DNA of 64,000 bases from an uncultured Acidobacteriota bacterium (lineage in GTDB: Bacteria > Acidobacteriota > CAIWXX01), in assembly GCA_903916735.1 (NCBI GenBank), contig CAIWXX010000028.1, positions 1 to 64,000 on the forward strand, read 5' to 3'. Positions 7,258-16,904 of this stretch are shown piece after piece. The notes under the pieces were generated by a model. That model did no database searches and was not told the DNA's origin. It saw only the letters and a list, made by a program, of their open reading frames with translations. The stretch's first letter is position 1; every line of letters starts with the position of its first letter. Made by a program: the position numbers and the translations under genes.

Positions 7258-7809
7258 ATGAATTCGCTGAGTGCTGATGAAGATGTTGATCTGGTAAGGA
7301 AGATTCTCGCCGGCGATGAAAACTCCTACAGGCAGATCTTGCGTAAGTATGAACGCCGTATCTATTCAATCTGCTATCGAATTCTGTGCAACGAAGCAGC
7401 GGCGGAAGATGCGGCACAGGATGCTTTCATTCGGGCCTATTTTGCACTGAAGCGGTATGACCAGAACAGGCCTTTTCTTCCGTGGTTGATCAGGATTGCG
7501 GTCAACCGGGCGATCAGCGTAGCCGAGCGCGAACGAGTCTACGAGCCGCTTCCGCAGGGGTTTTTGGAAACGGCAGGCGAAGATGGGACGTCCGATACGG
7601 CATCGCAGGGAAGGGAATTGGAACGCGCCGCGAGAGACGCCGTCGCCGGCCTGCCTCCAAAATTGCGGGCTGTTGTCGCGCTGCGCGTTTTTGAGGAATT
7701 GAGCTACGGCGAAATTGCTGAGACCTTGCGGCTTTCGATCGGGACGGTCATGAGTCGCCTGAGCCGCGGGCGAAATCAAATCAAGTCCAAGCTGGTGAAA
7801 TTTCTCTGA
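7258..7809 (+). CDS. RNA polymerase ECF sigma factor
   Basis: 183 residues. The region 2 signature is FIRAYFALKRYDQNRPFLPW with ICYRILCNEAAAEDAAQDAF before it. Region 4 is LPPKLRAVVALRVFEELSYG followed by EIAETLRLSIGTVMSRLSRG, the -35 recognition HTH. Length and layout match the RpoE group. It lies downstream of the zinc-finger anti-sigma factor, its likely controller. A GATAAT at 7241-7246 preceded by TGT could be a -10 element only 11 bases before the start codon, giving a very short leader; this is tentative. No strong ribosome-binding site is visible. Confidence 0.93.
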   Translation: MNSLSADEDVDLVRKILAGDENSYRQILRKYERRIYSICYRILCNEAAAEDAAQDAFIRAYFALKRYDQNRPFLPWLIRIAVNRAISVAERERVYEPLPQGFLETAGEDGTSDTASQGRELERAARDAVAGLPPKLRAVVALRVFEELSYGEIAETLRLSIGTVMSRLSRGRNQIKSKLVKFL

Positions 7810-7864
7810 TGACAACTCACCTCGATCCTCTTTTTCATTACCATCATTCCAGAAGCACGATCCA

Positions 7865-9931
7865 TCATCTTGGAATTTCCGAGGCACCTTGAGCGGCTTG
7901 CTTTCGTAATGATCGAACCGCATTCATCATCTGATCAGGGAGTTTTTCCGAAATTCCATCCAGGAGATCGATGGCTTCTTTTTTTCGACCTTCCGTCAGC
8001 AGGAGCCTCGCAAGGTTGATCTTGATGGTCGGAGAATCGGGATCGAGTTGCACGGCCGAACGGAGTAGTTGTTCGGCTTCCTGTGAGTCTCCGCAGTTGA
8101 TAGCGGCGACGGCAGCTCCATTCAGGAGCGACGAGGACGGCCGCCCGATTTCTCTGGCGCGCCGGTATGCGTCTGACGCACTCCGGCAATCGTTGCGTTG
8201 GTTGAAGAGATGCCCGAGGTTTGTCCAGGCATCTCGAAAGTTCGGATCCAGATTGATGGCGCGGCGCAATTGGTCTTCTGCTTCCTTCACCCTGCCATCC
8301 ATCGCAAACGCGATTCCCATTTCATTGCACACCTGCGCCTCATCGGCACCCGAAACAAGTGCGGTGTGCAACAGATCGCGAGCTCGCGCCGTCTCTCCGC
8401 GGTCGCAGCATCGACGGGCAAGAGCGATGAGAAGGCGAGGATATCCGAGGCGGGCCGATTTCGAGAAAAAGTCCTCAAGTGGCTTTTCCAGGCCTGCTTT
8501 TTCGAGGCTATCGGCATAGAGAGTTGCCAGTTCGGGATTATCCGGTTCTCGCGCGACTTCAGGTTTCAGGAGGGCCGCTGCCTGCTCTGGCGAACCAGCA
8601 TCGACCAGTGTCGTTGCCTGATCGATGATCGCGAGCAGCAGGATGCGATCTTTTGGATCCGGCAGGTTCTTTTCGATTGTGCTTCCGCCACCCTGGATGT
8701 AGCCCAGTGCCTTGAGCGCCTGGCGTGTTTCGGCATCCGGCTGTTGAGGTTCAGGCGTCGTATCCGACTTGATCTGTTCAGCCAGCTCGGTGCTCATCCC
8801 AGCCATTTCCGGGCTGCCGGTGGAGTGCAAATTGCGAGACTCTCCGGCGTCGGATTCGAGATCGTAGAACTCGGGGGTGGGCGCCGAAATGAATTTCTTC
8901 TCGGCTGTCCTCAGGGCTCGGAGTTCCGACCAGCCGAGTTCAAGTCGAGGGTAAAAACTTTCGGCATAGATGCTTGGATGCGATTCTCCCTTCAGGAGAT
9001 CGACGCCATCCACGTTCATAGTCGCTGCTATTCCGATCGCGGAGAGAATTGTTGGAAAAACATCGACAAGAGAAACCAGGCGCGCATCTCTTTTGCCGCG
9101 TTCAATCCCTTCGCCTCGCAGAATCAGCGGCACATGCAGCGTTGCGTCATAAATGAACACACCATGAGTCTTTTCGCCGTGTTCACCGAGACTCTCACCG
9201 TGATCTCCTGTAATGACGATGAGTGTTCGGTCAAGAGTCTTCCCCAGATATTCGATGAGCCTGCCGACGGCCGCATCGGCCACTCGTATCTCCGAGTCAT
9301 ATGGCGAAAGGCCTGGGAATTCAGGATGGATATTATAAGGAATGTGCGGATCGAAAAAATGAACGAAGAGAAAAAAACGTCCTTCCCGATGAGTTTCAAC
9401 CCATTTGATCGCAGCATCGACTGTTGCGTTTGCGCTGCGTTCAAGATAGGTGAATTCGCTATTCGAATCAGAATCAGGGCGGTCATCGTATGTTTGAAAT
9501 CCCTGCCCCAGTCCGAAACGGTGATTGAGGGGGAAGCCGCTGACGAACGCCGCAGTTGCGAACCCCCTTTCTTGCAGGACTTCCGAAAGCAAGTGCAGGC
9601 GATCGGGTACCTGGAAAAGACCGTTGTCGCGAACGCCGGTGTGCATTGGGTAGAGTCCCGTCAGGAGACATGTGTGAGAAGGCAATGTCAGCGGGACGGC
9701 GCTGAAAGCTCTCTCAAATACCGTGCCTTCCTGGGCAATTTTATCGATGGCTGGAGAAGTGCCGGCTGAATAGCCGTAGCAGCCGAGATGATCGGCACGA
9801 AGAGTGTCAATGGAAATGAGCAGAACGCTGTCTGGTTTGTGGGAAGATCTGCATGAGATCAACCCCGCACAAATAGTAATAATCGCCAAAATCCCGAATC
9901 GGCGAAGATGAACGTGATCGGTGCGATGCAT
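7865..9931 (-). CDS. Sulfatase-fold lipoprotein with TPR tail
   Basis: 688 residues from the ATG at 9931, chosen because it gives a lipoprotein signal with lipobox LISC (C27); the frame is open upstream without a sensible N-terminus. Residues 35-370 form an alkaline-phosphatase/sulfatase fold: IDTLRADHLGCYG (metal-binding D42), PLTLPSHTCLLTGLYP, FFDPHIPY, and TGDHGESLGEHG (metal-binding D243/H244). The nucleophile position is Thr (T82) and the following Arg of the sulfatase C-x-P-S-R motif is His. It is therefore probably not a formylglycine sulfatase but a phospho- or sulfo-hydrolase/transferase using Thr. Residues 440-680 hold TPRs (AWTNLGHLFNQRNDCRSASD). A paralogue is encoded at 18580-20799. 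Confidence 0.85.
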   Translation of the reverse strand: MHRTDHVHLRRFGILAIITICAGLISCRSSHKPDSVLLISIDTLRADHLGCYGYSAGTSPAIDKIAQEGTVFERAFSAVPLTLPSHTCLLTGLYPMHTGVRDNGLFQVPDRLHLLSEVLQERGFATAAFVSGFPLNHRFGLGQGFQTYDDRPDSDSNSEFTYLERSANATVDAAIKWVETHREGRFFLFVHFFDPHIPYNIHPEFPGLSPYDSEIRVADAAVGRLIEYLGKTLDRTLIVITGDHGESLGEHGEKTHGVFIYDATLHVPLILRGEGIERGKRDARLVSLVDVFPTILSAIGIAATMNVDGVDLLKGESHPSIYAESFYPRLELGWSELRALRTAEKKFISAPTPEFYDLESDAGESRNLHSTGSPEMAGMSTELAEQIKSDTTPEPQQPDAETRQALKALGYIQGGGSTIEKNLPDPKDRILLLAIIDQATTLVDAGSPEQAAALLKPEVAREPDNPELATLYADSLEKAGLEKPLEDFFSKSARLGYPRLLIALARRCCDRGETARARDLLHTALVSGADEAQVCNEMGIAFAMDGRVKEAEDQLRRAINLDPNFRDAWTNLGHLFNQRNDCRSASDAYRRAREIGRPSSSLLNGAAVAAINCGDSQEAEQLLRSAVQLDPDSPTIKINLARLLLTEGRKKEAIDLLDGISEKLPDQMMNAVRSLRKQAAQGASEIPR

Positions 9932-10499
9932 ATAATTCTGCCGATATTCTATCCGGAATTGGCCTTGGGAAAATGAAATTTGAAATTTTTCCAGGGCCGC
10001 CGACAAAAGCCGACTTCGGAATAGGGAGGCGTGCGGTTCCAGCGAGATCACAGCGCCCGGCTTTTTGGGTGGCATCCCCGCTGATCAGAAATTACAAATG
10101 TAAGGAATAAGAAAAACCGGTGATTTTGCCCTATTTATTTCATCTCATCTTGTTCCTCTTCCAACTTCGCTGGCTCATCCAAATTTCCAGTTATTCGCCA
10201 CTGAAATATCATATCTCATCCCCAAAATCCGGTATTTCGTACCAGAATCCAAGATTTTGGATTCCGACATTTGACAAATCGTCGCAAGAATAAAAATATC
10301 CATTTGAAATCAGCAATTTACTAATCTAGCCTGGCTGCCTTACGTTGGCATTCCGATTGCTTATGAAAAGACAGAAGCTCAATAGGATTTCGTTTTCTGT
10401 TCGTGGGGGAACCTGCAAGGAGGTGGGATAGAGGAAGGGGACGCTTACCACCCTATAGGTCGGATTGCTTTGATCCAATTAATCGAAAAGGAGAGATGA
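9932..10499. other. AT-rich intergenic region before the TonB receptor
   Basis: About 570 bases between two divergent genes, presumably carrying both promoters. TTGACA at 10271-10276 is the best -35 candidate but lacks a convincing -10 element at the right distance. AAGGAGAG (10488-10495) is the ribosome-binding site of the receptor. No gene or RNA is recognised. Confidence 0.45.
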
Positions 10500-13406
10500 A
10501 TGAACGGTACAAACATTGGCAAAAGCCTTATCATGGCCCTCGCCGTCGTGCTCATCACGACACCGCTTCTCTTCGCACAAGCAGATACCGGCTCAATCGA
10601 AGGGACAATTCTCGATTCGGAAGGCGGCGTTCTTCCGGGTGTGACGATAACGGCCAAGAACGTTGCCACCGGCATGATGCGCGTTGATACATCATCTGTC
10701 AACGGTCATTATCGCCTGGCTGCGCTTCAACCCGGCGTCTTTAATGTGACAGCCGAGTTAGCCGGTTTCCAAGCCACACTTCGTGAAAACATCACTGTCA
10801 ACGTCGGAAGAGCCGTGGCGCTTGATTTTAGCCTTGGCGCCGCGAAAGTCGCCGAAACGGTGACGGTCACAGCTGAAGCGCCTCTGGTTGAAACCTCGCA
10901 GTCCGATCTGTCGACGATTGTCAACGAGAGGCTCATCACCAACCTTCCACTCAACGGCCGCAAATTCCAGGATCTCGCACTGATGGCCCCTGGCGTCAGA
11001 ACGGGCAACTATTATGATCCGACCAAAACCGAAATAGGCGGAACGTCCATGGGCGGTCAGCAGGGACGGACTGTCTTCTTCTCGATTGATGGCGGCGATG
11101 ATCGTGACTCGGTCGTCGGCGGCCTGCTCCAGCAGTACCCTCAAGATTCGATTCAAGAATACGAGGTTGTGACCCAGCGGTTCGGGGCTCAGTATGGGCG
11201 CTCGCCGCAGGGCGTTGTAAGTGTTGTCACCAAGAGCGGCGCCAATGATCTCAATGGCAGCGTGTTCGGCTTCTTCCGTGACGACAGCTTGAACACCAAT
11301 TTCTATTTCAATAAAAACAAGAGGATCGAAGGCGAGGATGTCAAGCTGCCGAAAGCAATAGACAAACCGCCCTTCAGCCAGCAGCAATTCGGTGGTTCTG
11401 TGGGTGGCCCAATCAAGGCGGATTCTGCGTTTTATTTTGTTGCCTACGAGCACAACCGCAGGAATGATTACACGACGATCACAACCAACGGAGCTTTGAA
11501 GAGTGAGGAAGGCAACTTCGCGAAACCATTCAAGAACGATATGGTGGTCGCCAAGGTTAACTGGAATTTGTCTTCAAAGAACAACATGTATGTTCGATAC
11601 GCCCTTGAGAACAATAAACGCCAGCATGACTTCATCGGCGGGAATACATTGGCGTCATCGGGTGCTCTGAACACCAACAAGATCTACTCGGTCCTCGGCT
11701 CCGAAACGACGATTCTCTCGGCCGACAAGCTGAATGAAATCCACGTGCAGTATAACCATTTCCTGAACGACATCACGGCTGAAAATCCCAACCTTCCGGG
11801 AATTTTCACACCCGATTTCAATTTGGGAGCCAATCTGAACACGCCACAAAAGACGATCCAGAATCGCATTCAAGCTCGCGATGATTTTTCGATGCGGAAA
11901 ACCGGCTGGATGGGTGATCACGACTTTAAGGTGGGTGGTGAGATCATCCGGACGCATTTCGGCGGGTTCTTTGTGCCGACTCTTTATGGCATCTTCCGCT
12001 ATGACAACAACGATTATCAGCATTCGCAGGCGACCTCGTTCAGCGGCTCAGCTCAGCCGAAATCGATAGCAGACGGCGGCGGCAAGACCGATGAGAACTG
12101 GACCTATTTCGGCGGCTATCTCCAGGATGACTGGAAAGTCAATAACAAGTTCACGATCAACCTGGGGGTTCGTTACGAGGTTGAGAAGGGGCCGTTCAAC
12201 GTCAATTTCCCCGGCAGCAAGGCGATTGTGCTGATTGATACTCTCACGGATGCTGCGGGATTGGCGAAATCGAGCGATCGCAAGACGGACAAGAATAACT
12301 TTGGACCGCGTATCGGATTCGCGTGGGATGTCACGGGCGATGCCAAAACCGTTGTCCGTGGCGGCTACGGGTTGTACTATGATGAACTCTTCCAGAACAT
12401 TACCCTATACGAAGGATGGATGGACCCCGACAACCCGACCCAATTCGTGTCGATTGGAAATCCTGAATTCACCTATCTGGATTACATCAACAACATGAAC
12501 TACTGGCGGAATAAGTTACTCGATCCAACGTGGAAATCTCAGACACTTCGATTCACGGACAATGCGCTCGTACAACCAATGGCTCATCAATTCTCCGTAG
12601 GTCTATCGAGACAGATCCGTGACAACATTGCAGTGGACGCGGATTTCGTGCACGTGTTGAGCCTGGATGAAATCGCCCGCAGAACGATCAATGGCGGCGA
12701 CGCAAGAGCGGGATATGCAGATCGCAGCACGGCGAAGATATTCCCGGACTACCAGGCGATCTACGTTGAAGGCAACCGAGGCCATTCGCAGTATGATGCA
12801 TTGCAGCTGGCCATGCGAGCTCGCTACAGCAAATACTCGCTCCAGCTGTCCTACGCCTACAGCAAGGCCAAAAACATCGCCAACGACTTCAACACGCAAC
12901 CCAGCAACCAGAACAACTGGGAAGCCGATTGGGGCTATTCTCCGAACGATCAAACCCACGTCTTCGCATTGGGCGGTGTGTTTGCGCTCCCATGGGATTT
13001 CCAGCTGAGCTCGGTCATCGCAGCTCGAAGTGGGAAGCCGTACAACACCCGAGCCGGCGTCAACCTGGATAATCAGGGGGGTTCCGGCGCCGATAGACCC
13101 AATCCCGGATATGTCCTGCCGGATGGTTCCACCTACGATGGCACACGCAATAACAACCGCACAGGCGGTTACCTGAGTCTGGATCTCCGATTCTCCAAGA
13201 TTTTCCGTCTTGGCGACAAGGCCGGAGTCGAGGCTCTGTTCGAGGTGTTCAACCTCACGAACCACGCGAACTTCGATGTGGACAATGTGATCACCGATGT
13301 TCGATCGAGAACCTATGATCCAGTCAACCTGATTGCTGGATTCGGTGATCCCACGAACACTTTCGCTCCACGCCAGGCGCAATTCGGCGTCAAGTTCACG
13401 TTCTAA
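10500..13406 (+). CDS. TonB-dependent receptor, Oar-like
   Basis: 968 residues. Outer-membrane beta barrel for energised import or adhesion. Signal peptide 1-27 (ending LLFAQA). A carboxypeptidase-regulatory-like domain follows at 30-115 (GSIEGTILDSEGGVLPGVTI, then GHYRLAALQPGVFNV). The plug domain lies at about 120-240 (TVTVTAEAPLVETSQSDLST, NLPLNGRKFQDLALMAPGVR). The long barrel ends in an aromatic, QFGVKFTF, as expected for outer-membrane insertion. This arrangement is abundant in Acidobacteriota and Bacteroidota. The substrate cannot be told from sequence. It is a single gene with its own terminator. Two start codons, at 10496 and 10500, sit side by side after GGAGAG; only the second is in frame. 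Confidence 0.92.
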   Translation: MNGTNIGKSLIMALAVVLITTPLLFAQADTGSIEGTILDSEGGVLPGVTITAKNVATGMMRVDTSSVNGHYRLAALQPGVFNVTAELAGFQATLRENITVNVGRAVALDFSLGAAKVAETVTVTAEAPLVETSQSDLSTIVNERLITNLPLNGRKFQDLALMAPGVRTGNYYDPTKTEIGGTSMGGQQGRTVFFSIDGGDDRDSVVGGLLQQYPQDSIQEYEVVTQRFGAQYGRSPQGVVSVVTKSGANDLNGSVFGFFRDDSLNTNFYFNKNKRIEGEDVKLPKAIDKPPFSQQQFGGSVGGPIKADSAFYFVAYEHNRRNDYTTITTNGALKSEEGNFAKPFKNDMVVAKVNWNLSSKNNMYVRYALENNKRQHDFIGGNTLASSGALNTNKIYSVLGSETTILSADKLNEIHVQYNHFLNDITAENPNLPGIFTPDFNLGANLNTPQKTIQNRIQARDDFSMRKTGWMGDHDFKVGGEIIRTHFGGFFVPTLYGIFRYDNNDYQHSQATSFSGSAQPKSIADGGGKTDENWTYFGGYLQDDWKVNNKFTINLGVRYEVEKGPFNVNFPGSKAIVLIDTLTDAAGLAKSSDRKTDKNNFGPRIGFAWDVTGDAKTVVRGGYGLYYDELFQNITLYEGWMDPDNPTQFVSIGNPEFTYLDYINNMNYWRNKLLDPTWKSQTLRFTDNALVQPMAHQFSVGLSRQIRDNIAVDADFVHVLSLDEIARRTINGGDARAGYADRSTAKIFPDYQAIYVEGNRGHSQYDALQLAMRARYSKYSLQLSYAYSKAKNIANDFNTQPSNQNNWEADWGYSPNDQTHVFALGGVFALPWDFQLSSVIAARSGKPYNTRAGVNLDNQGGSGADRPNPGYVLPDGSTYDGTRNNNRTGGYLSLDLRFSKIFRLGDKAGVEALFEVFNLTNHANFDVDNVITDVRSRTYDPVNLIAGFGDPTNTFAPRQAQFGVKFTF

Positions 13407-13429
13407 GCACCATTTCGATTTTCCACTCA

Positions 13430-13458
13430 GGCGGTCCCGAAAGGGGCCGCCTTTTTTT
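13430..13458 (+). terminator. Rho-independent terminator of the TonB receptor gene
   Basis: GGCGGTCCC-GAAA-GGGGCCGCC forms a strong GC stem with a GAAA tetraloop and one T-G wobble. Seven T residues follow at 13452-13458. It lies 24 bases after the receptor stop codon. Confidence 0.93.
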
Positions 13459-13812
13459 AGGCTGCGCATTTGCTCAGCCGGCGGATATTCGTGTCGGGTT
13501 GGGCTGAAACAAATCGTTGAGGCCGCCGCAAATAACCGATAGACGAGGAATTGAAATAGCCGGCCTTTTTCCGCGTTGTAGCCCCTTCCTGCCATCGGTC
13601 GTCTGGTTGGTATATGATCGATGAAATACAAGGTTGATAGAGAGGTGTTCTGAAGGATTTGGAAAGGCAGTCGTCATGAGAATTCAATGCCGCAACGATC
13701 GCCTCTGCTCCACCGCGCCTCCGCTCCTCTGCTCCTATCCATCTGCTTCTGCGAATCCGTCGTTTTGTGTTTTGTTTGATAACCATTCCAACATTTCGCA
13801 TGAGGGAGCTTC
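13459..13812. other. Gap before the export operon
   Basis: About 350 bases between the terminator and the adaptor gene. It holds the low-complexity CTCTGCTCC-type stretch listed separately, and GAGGGAG just before 13813. No promoter was placed with confidence and no gene is supported. Confidence 0.4.
13701..13762. repeat. Low-complexity GAGCAGAGGAGCGGAGG-type repeat
   Basis: On the minus strand the sequence is a run of imperfect GGAGCAGAGGAGCGGAGGCG units. It looks like a decayed short tandem repeat lying between genes. It is not coding, although a spurious minus-strand frame with RSRGAEARWSRG crosses it. Confidence 0.45.
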
Positions 13813-14967
13813 ATGACATCCCGATCAATCCGGCGTCTCACGATCATCGCCATCATTATTATCGCCATCGTCGTTTTGCGCATGACGGTCTTCCGCCCGA
13901 AGCTCGTACCGATCACGGTCTTCCGTGTCGCATCCGGGCGTGTCGAGGAGATCGTCACAAACAGCAAGGCCGGCACGGTGAAAACCCGCCACCGGGCGAC
14001 TCTCAGCACAGAGATCGGTGGGCGAGTGGCCGAGCTGCCGATTCGCGCCGGCACGCGGGTTCGCATGGGTGATATCCTCGTACGACTGGCCGATGCTGAT
14101 TTCAAAGCTCAACTGCAGCTGGAGAGGCGATCGCTTGATGCAGCGGTTGCGGCTGAGGAAGAAGCGCGAGAGGCTGTTGAGCAGGCCGAACGGGATCTGG
14201 CTCGCAACCAACGTCTGTTGCAAGAAGGAATCATCGCGCAGAGCGCTCTCGATCTGCTCCAATCTCAGCGTGACCGGGCGGTTGCTGCGCGCAGTGCGGC
14301 TCAGGCTCGAGTCCTGCAGACTCAGGCCGCGGTCGATGTCGCCGTCGCCAACCTCTCGAAGACGATCCTCTTCGCACCCTTTGATGGAGTCATCGCCGAA
14401 GTTCAAACCGAGGTGGGAGAGTGGATCACGCCATCTCCTCCGGGGCTGCCGATGCCGCCTGTCATCGATCTGCTCGATATGAAAGATATTTATGTGAGCG
14501 CGTCGCTTGATGAAGTCGATGTCGGGAAGGTCCGCTGTGGACTTCCTGTTCGCGTGACAATGGACAGTTACCCGGGCAGATCTTTTACGGGGCATGTCAC
14601 TAGGGTTGCGCCCTATGTGCTCGATATCCAGCAGCAGAACCGCACTTTCGAAACGGAAGTGGAATTCGATGATCCTGCTTCGGTCGCGGATGTTCTTCCT
14701 GGAACATCCGCCGATGTGTCCATCATTCTGGCCGCGCACGATTCGGTGCTCCGCATCCCAAGCTATGCTCTGATGGAAGGGAACCGGGTGATGCTCGTGC
14801 GCGATGGAAAGCTCGCCGTTGTGCCCGTTAAAACAGGGCTTAAAAACTGGGAGTTCGTGGAAACCACGTCGGGACTTTCGGCGGGAGACGTCATTGCCGT
14901 GTCGCTTGATCGGGTGGAGGTGAAGGAAGGCGCCAAAGTGATGATCGAATCGGAGACGCTGAAATGA
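13813..14967 (+). CDS. Membrane fusion protein (MacA-like adaptor)
   Basis: 384 residues. Periplasmic adaptor that links an inner-membrane ABC transporter to an outer-membrane channel. An N-terminal anchor helix (LTIIAIIIIAIVVLRMTVF) is followed by a first barrel/lipoyl half (GGRVAELPIRAGTRVRMGDI). A long helical hairpin, rich in Ala, Glu and Arg, spans about 100-185. The second lipoyl half is FAPFDGVIAEVQTEVGEW, followed by beta-barrel and membrane-proximal domains. It is the first gene of a four-gene unit and overlaps the ATPase gene by ATGA. The substrate (lipid, peptide or polyketide) is unknown. The outer-membrane partner is not in the window. Confidence 0.88.
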   Translation: MTSRSIRRLTIIAIIIIAIVVLRMTVFRPKLVPITVFRVASGRVEEIVTNSKAGTVKTRHRATLSTEIGGRVAELPIRAGTRVRMGDILVRLADADFKAQLQLERRSLDAAVAAEEEAREAVEQAERDLARNQRLLQEGIIAQSALDLLQSQRDRAVAARSAAQARVLQTQAAVDVAVANLSKTILFAPFDGVIAEVQTEVGEWITPSPPGLPMPPVIDLLDMKDIYVSASLDEVDVGKVRCGLPVRVTMDSYPGRSFTGHVTRVAPYVLDIQQQNRTFETEVEFDDPASVADVLPGTSADVSIILAAHDSVLRIPSYALMEGNRVMLVRDGKLAVVPVKTGLKNWEFVETTSGLSAGDVIAVSLDRVEVKEGAKVMIESETLK

Positions 14968-15629
14968 TCCAGCTCCGGGCTATCTCGCGCGATTATGAAG
15001 TCGGCAATCGGCCCGTGCATGCCCTTAGCCACCTGGATCTCTCGATCGCGCGAGGCGAATATTTTTCCATCATGGGGCCATCGGGCTCGGGCAAGTCGAC
15101 TCTCCTTAACATCATCGGGTGTCTGGACCGGCCGACGGCGGGCTCCTATATGCTGGACGGGAGAGAGGTGGCGCATCTTGGAGAGAATGACCTCACGCTT
15201 GTGAGGCGTCACAAGATCGGTTTCATCTTCCAATCGTTTCACCTTGTCCCCCGGCTGACGGCTGCCGGCAATGTGGAGCTCCCGATGGTATTCGCCGGCA
15301 TCGAAAAGGGGGAGCGATCCGACCGCGCCGACCGCGCACTTGAAGCGGTTGGACTATCGCAGCGAGCCGATCACCGGCCTGAACAACTGTCAGGTGGGGA
15401 ACGGCAGCGAGTCGCGGTTGCCAGGGCCATTGTCATGGGTCCCTCGATCCTGCTCGCCGATGAGCCCACCGGGAATCTGGATTCCGAATCCGGGGGCGAG
15501 ATCGTGCGGCTCATCGAAAAAATGAATTCCGACGGGCTGACTCTTCTTGTCGTCACTCATGACCCCGCTATCGGCAGCCGCGCCGGAAGTCAGATCAGAC
15601 TCGCCGATGGATATACAAGTAATAAGTAA
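14964..15629 (+). CDS. ABC transporter ATPase (MacB/LolD type)
   Basis: 221 residues. The Walker A is GPSGSGKSTLLN, the Q-loop lies in FIFQSFHLVPRLTAAGNVEL, the signature is LSGGERQRVAVARA, and the Walker B is ILLADEPTGNLD; the H-loop is VVTHDP. The sequence belongs to the LolD/MacB-type group that works with mechanotransmitting permeases rather than importers. It starts within the stop codon of the adaptor gene (ATGA overlap). It powers the two permeases that follow. Confidence 0.93.
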   Translation: MIQLRAISRDYEVGNRPVHALSHLDLSIARGEYFSIMGPSGSGKSTLLNIIGCLDRPTAGSYMLDGREVAHLGENDLTLVRRHKIGFIFQSFHLVPRLTAAGNVELPMVFAGIEKGERSDRADRALEAVGLSQRADHRPEQLSGGERQRVAVARAIVMGPSILLADEPTGNLDSESGGEIVRLIEKMNSDGLTLLVVTHDPAIGSRAGSQIRLADGYTSNK

Positions 15630-15670
15630 AAATGCTGTACGACAGTGATGTCTCTTTAAGAATTTTTACT
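15625..15670. repeat. Inverted repeat between ATPase and first permease
   Basis: AGTAAAAAT (15625-15633) is complementary to ATTTTTACT (15662-15670), enclosing 28 bases, and is followed by a T-rich run. It overlaps the stop codon of the ATPase gene. It could form a weak AU-rich hairpin or act as an mRNA processing or attenuation site in the operon. Confidence 0.4.
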
Positions 15671-15696
15671 TTTTGCTTTTTTCTTGTTCTCAGCCG

Positions 15697-16902
15697 ATGT
15701 TCATAAGTGATCTCATTCTTTTCTCAGCCGGTGCTATCCGGAAGCATCGTCTTCGCACGGTTCTGTCCATTCTCGGAGTGGCCATTGGAGTCGCATCGGT
15801 CATCCTGTTGACAAGCCTCGGCGAAGGAGCCCGGCAATATGTGATCGAAGAATTTGCGGCGCTCGGCACCAACATCCTGATCATATTGCCGGGGAAAATT
15901 GAAACGACAGGCATGGCGCCCTTTATCGGAGGGACGCCTCATGAGATCACGATCGAGGATATCCAGGTCCTGCGCCGGCAGATTCCGGGAGTTCGCAACA
16001 TCGCCCCGATCGTGCCGGGCATGGCAACCGTGCGCTTTGGCGAGAAAAGCCGCGACATCACTGTCGCCGGCACGACCAGCGAAATGCAGGGTGTGAGAAA
16101 ACTCCATATCAATATCGGACGTTTTTTGCCGCCGGGGGAATTGGATCGTGGGCAGCACGTCTGTGTCATTGGTCCAAAAGTTCAGGCGGAACTTTTTGCC
16201 GGCACCAATCCGCTCGGCGAAATACTCCGCATCGGCGATGAGCGCTTCCGAGTCATCGGAGTGATGGCGCCGCGAGGCATGTCGCTCGGGATGGACCTCG
16301 ATGATGTAGTTTTCGTGCCGGTCATCCGGGCGATGAAGATGTTCAACCGCGAAGGTCTTTTCCGAGTGCTCATCGGCACCTATTCCTATCAGGATATCAG
16401 CCGACTTCGAGCGGCCGTTCTGGCGTTCATGAAACAGCGGCACGATGGCGTGGAAGACGTTACAGCACTCACCCAGGACTCGGTCATCTCCACCTTTGGC
16501 CGGATACTGACGATTCTGACGGCGGTTCTGGTTGGGATTGCCGCTATTTCTTTGAGTGTTGCCGGCATTGGGATCATGAATGTCATGCTTGTCTCGGTCT
16601 CAGAGCGAACACGAGAGATCGGCCTTCTGAAGGCTGTGGGGGTGTCATCATCGCAGATTCTCGGCGCTTTCCTGGTCGAGGCAGCGGTTCTTTCGACTTC
16701 AGGTGGAGCCGTGGGTCTCGCAGTGGCTTTCAGTCTGACGAGGGTCATGCGAGTGCTCTACCCGAGCTTCCCAATAGAACCGCCGGTATGGGCCGTGCTG
16801 AGCGCTATTCTCGTTTCGATTTCAGTCGGCATGATATTCGGAGCCTTGCCGGCCCGCCGCGCATCGCGCCTCGATCCCGTGGCGGCTCTTGCAAAGAGAT
16901 AG
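15697..16902 (+). CDS. ABC transporter permease (MacB-type), first copy
   Basis: 401 residues from the ATG at 15697. Four transmembrane helices are expected: one N-terminal (KHRLRTVLSILGVAIGVASV), then a large periplasmic domain, then three at the C-terminus (ending LPARRASRLDPVAALAKR). The FtsX-like region is MNVMLVSVSERTREIGLLKA. The N-terminal GEGARQYVIEEFAALGTNIL is typical of MacB. A frame open upstream to a TTG at 15673 gives no better N-terminus, and no clear ribosome-binding site is visible. It is followed after two bases by a second permease of identical length. Confidence 0.88.
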   Translation: MFISDLILFSAGAIRKHRLRTVLSILGVAIGVASVILLTSLGEGARQYVIEEFAALGTNILIILPGKIETTGMAPFIGGTPHEITIEDIQVLRRQIPGVRNIAPIVPGMATVRFGEKSRDITVAGTTSEMQGVRKLHINIGRFLPPGELDRGQHVCVIGPKVQAELFAGTNPLGEILRIGDERFRVIGVMAPRGMSLGMDLDDVVFVPVIRAMKMFNREGLFRVLIGTYSYQDISRLRAAVLAFMKQRHDGVEDVTALTQDSVISTFGRILTILTAVLVGIAAISLSVAGIGIMNVMLVSVSERTREIGLLKAVGVSSSQILGAFLVEAAVLSTSGGAVGLAVAFSLTRVMRVLYPSFPIEPPVWAVLSAILVSISVGMIFGALPARRASRLDPVAALAKR

Positions 16903-16904
16903 CA

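Noticed and set aside
8198-9769. Long plus-strand frame of 523 codons
   Set aside because: Antisense to the sulfatase-fold/TPR gene; no domain and low-complexity composition.
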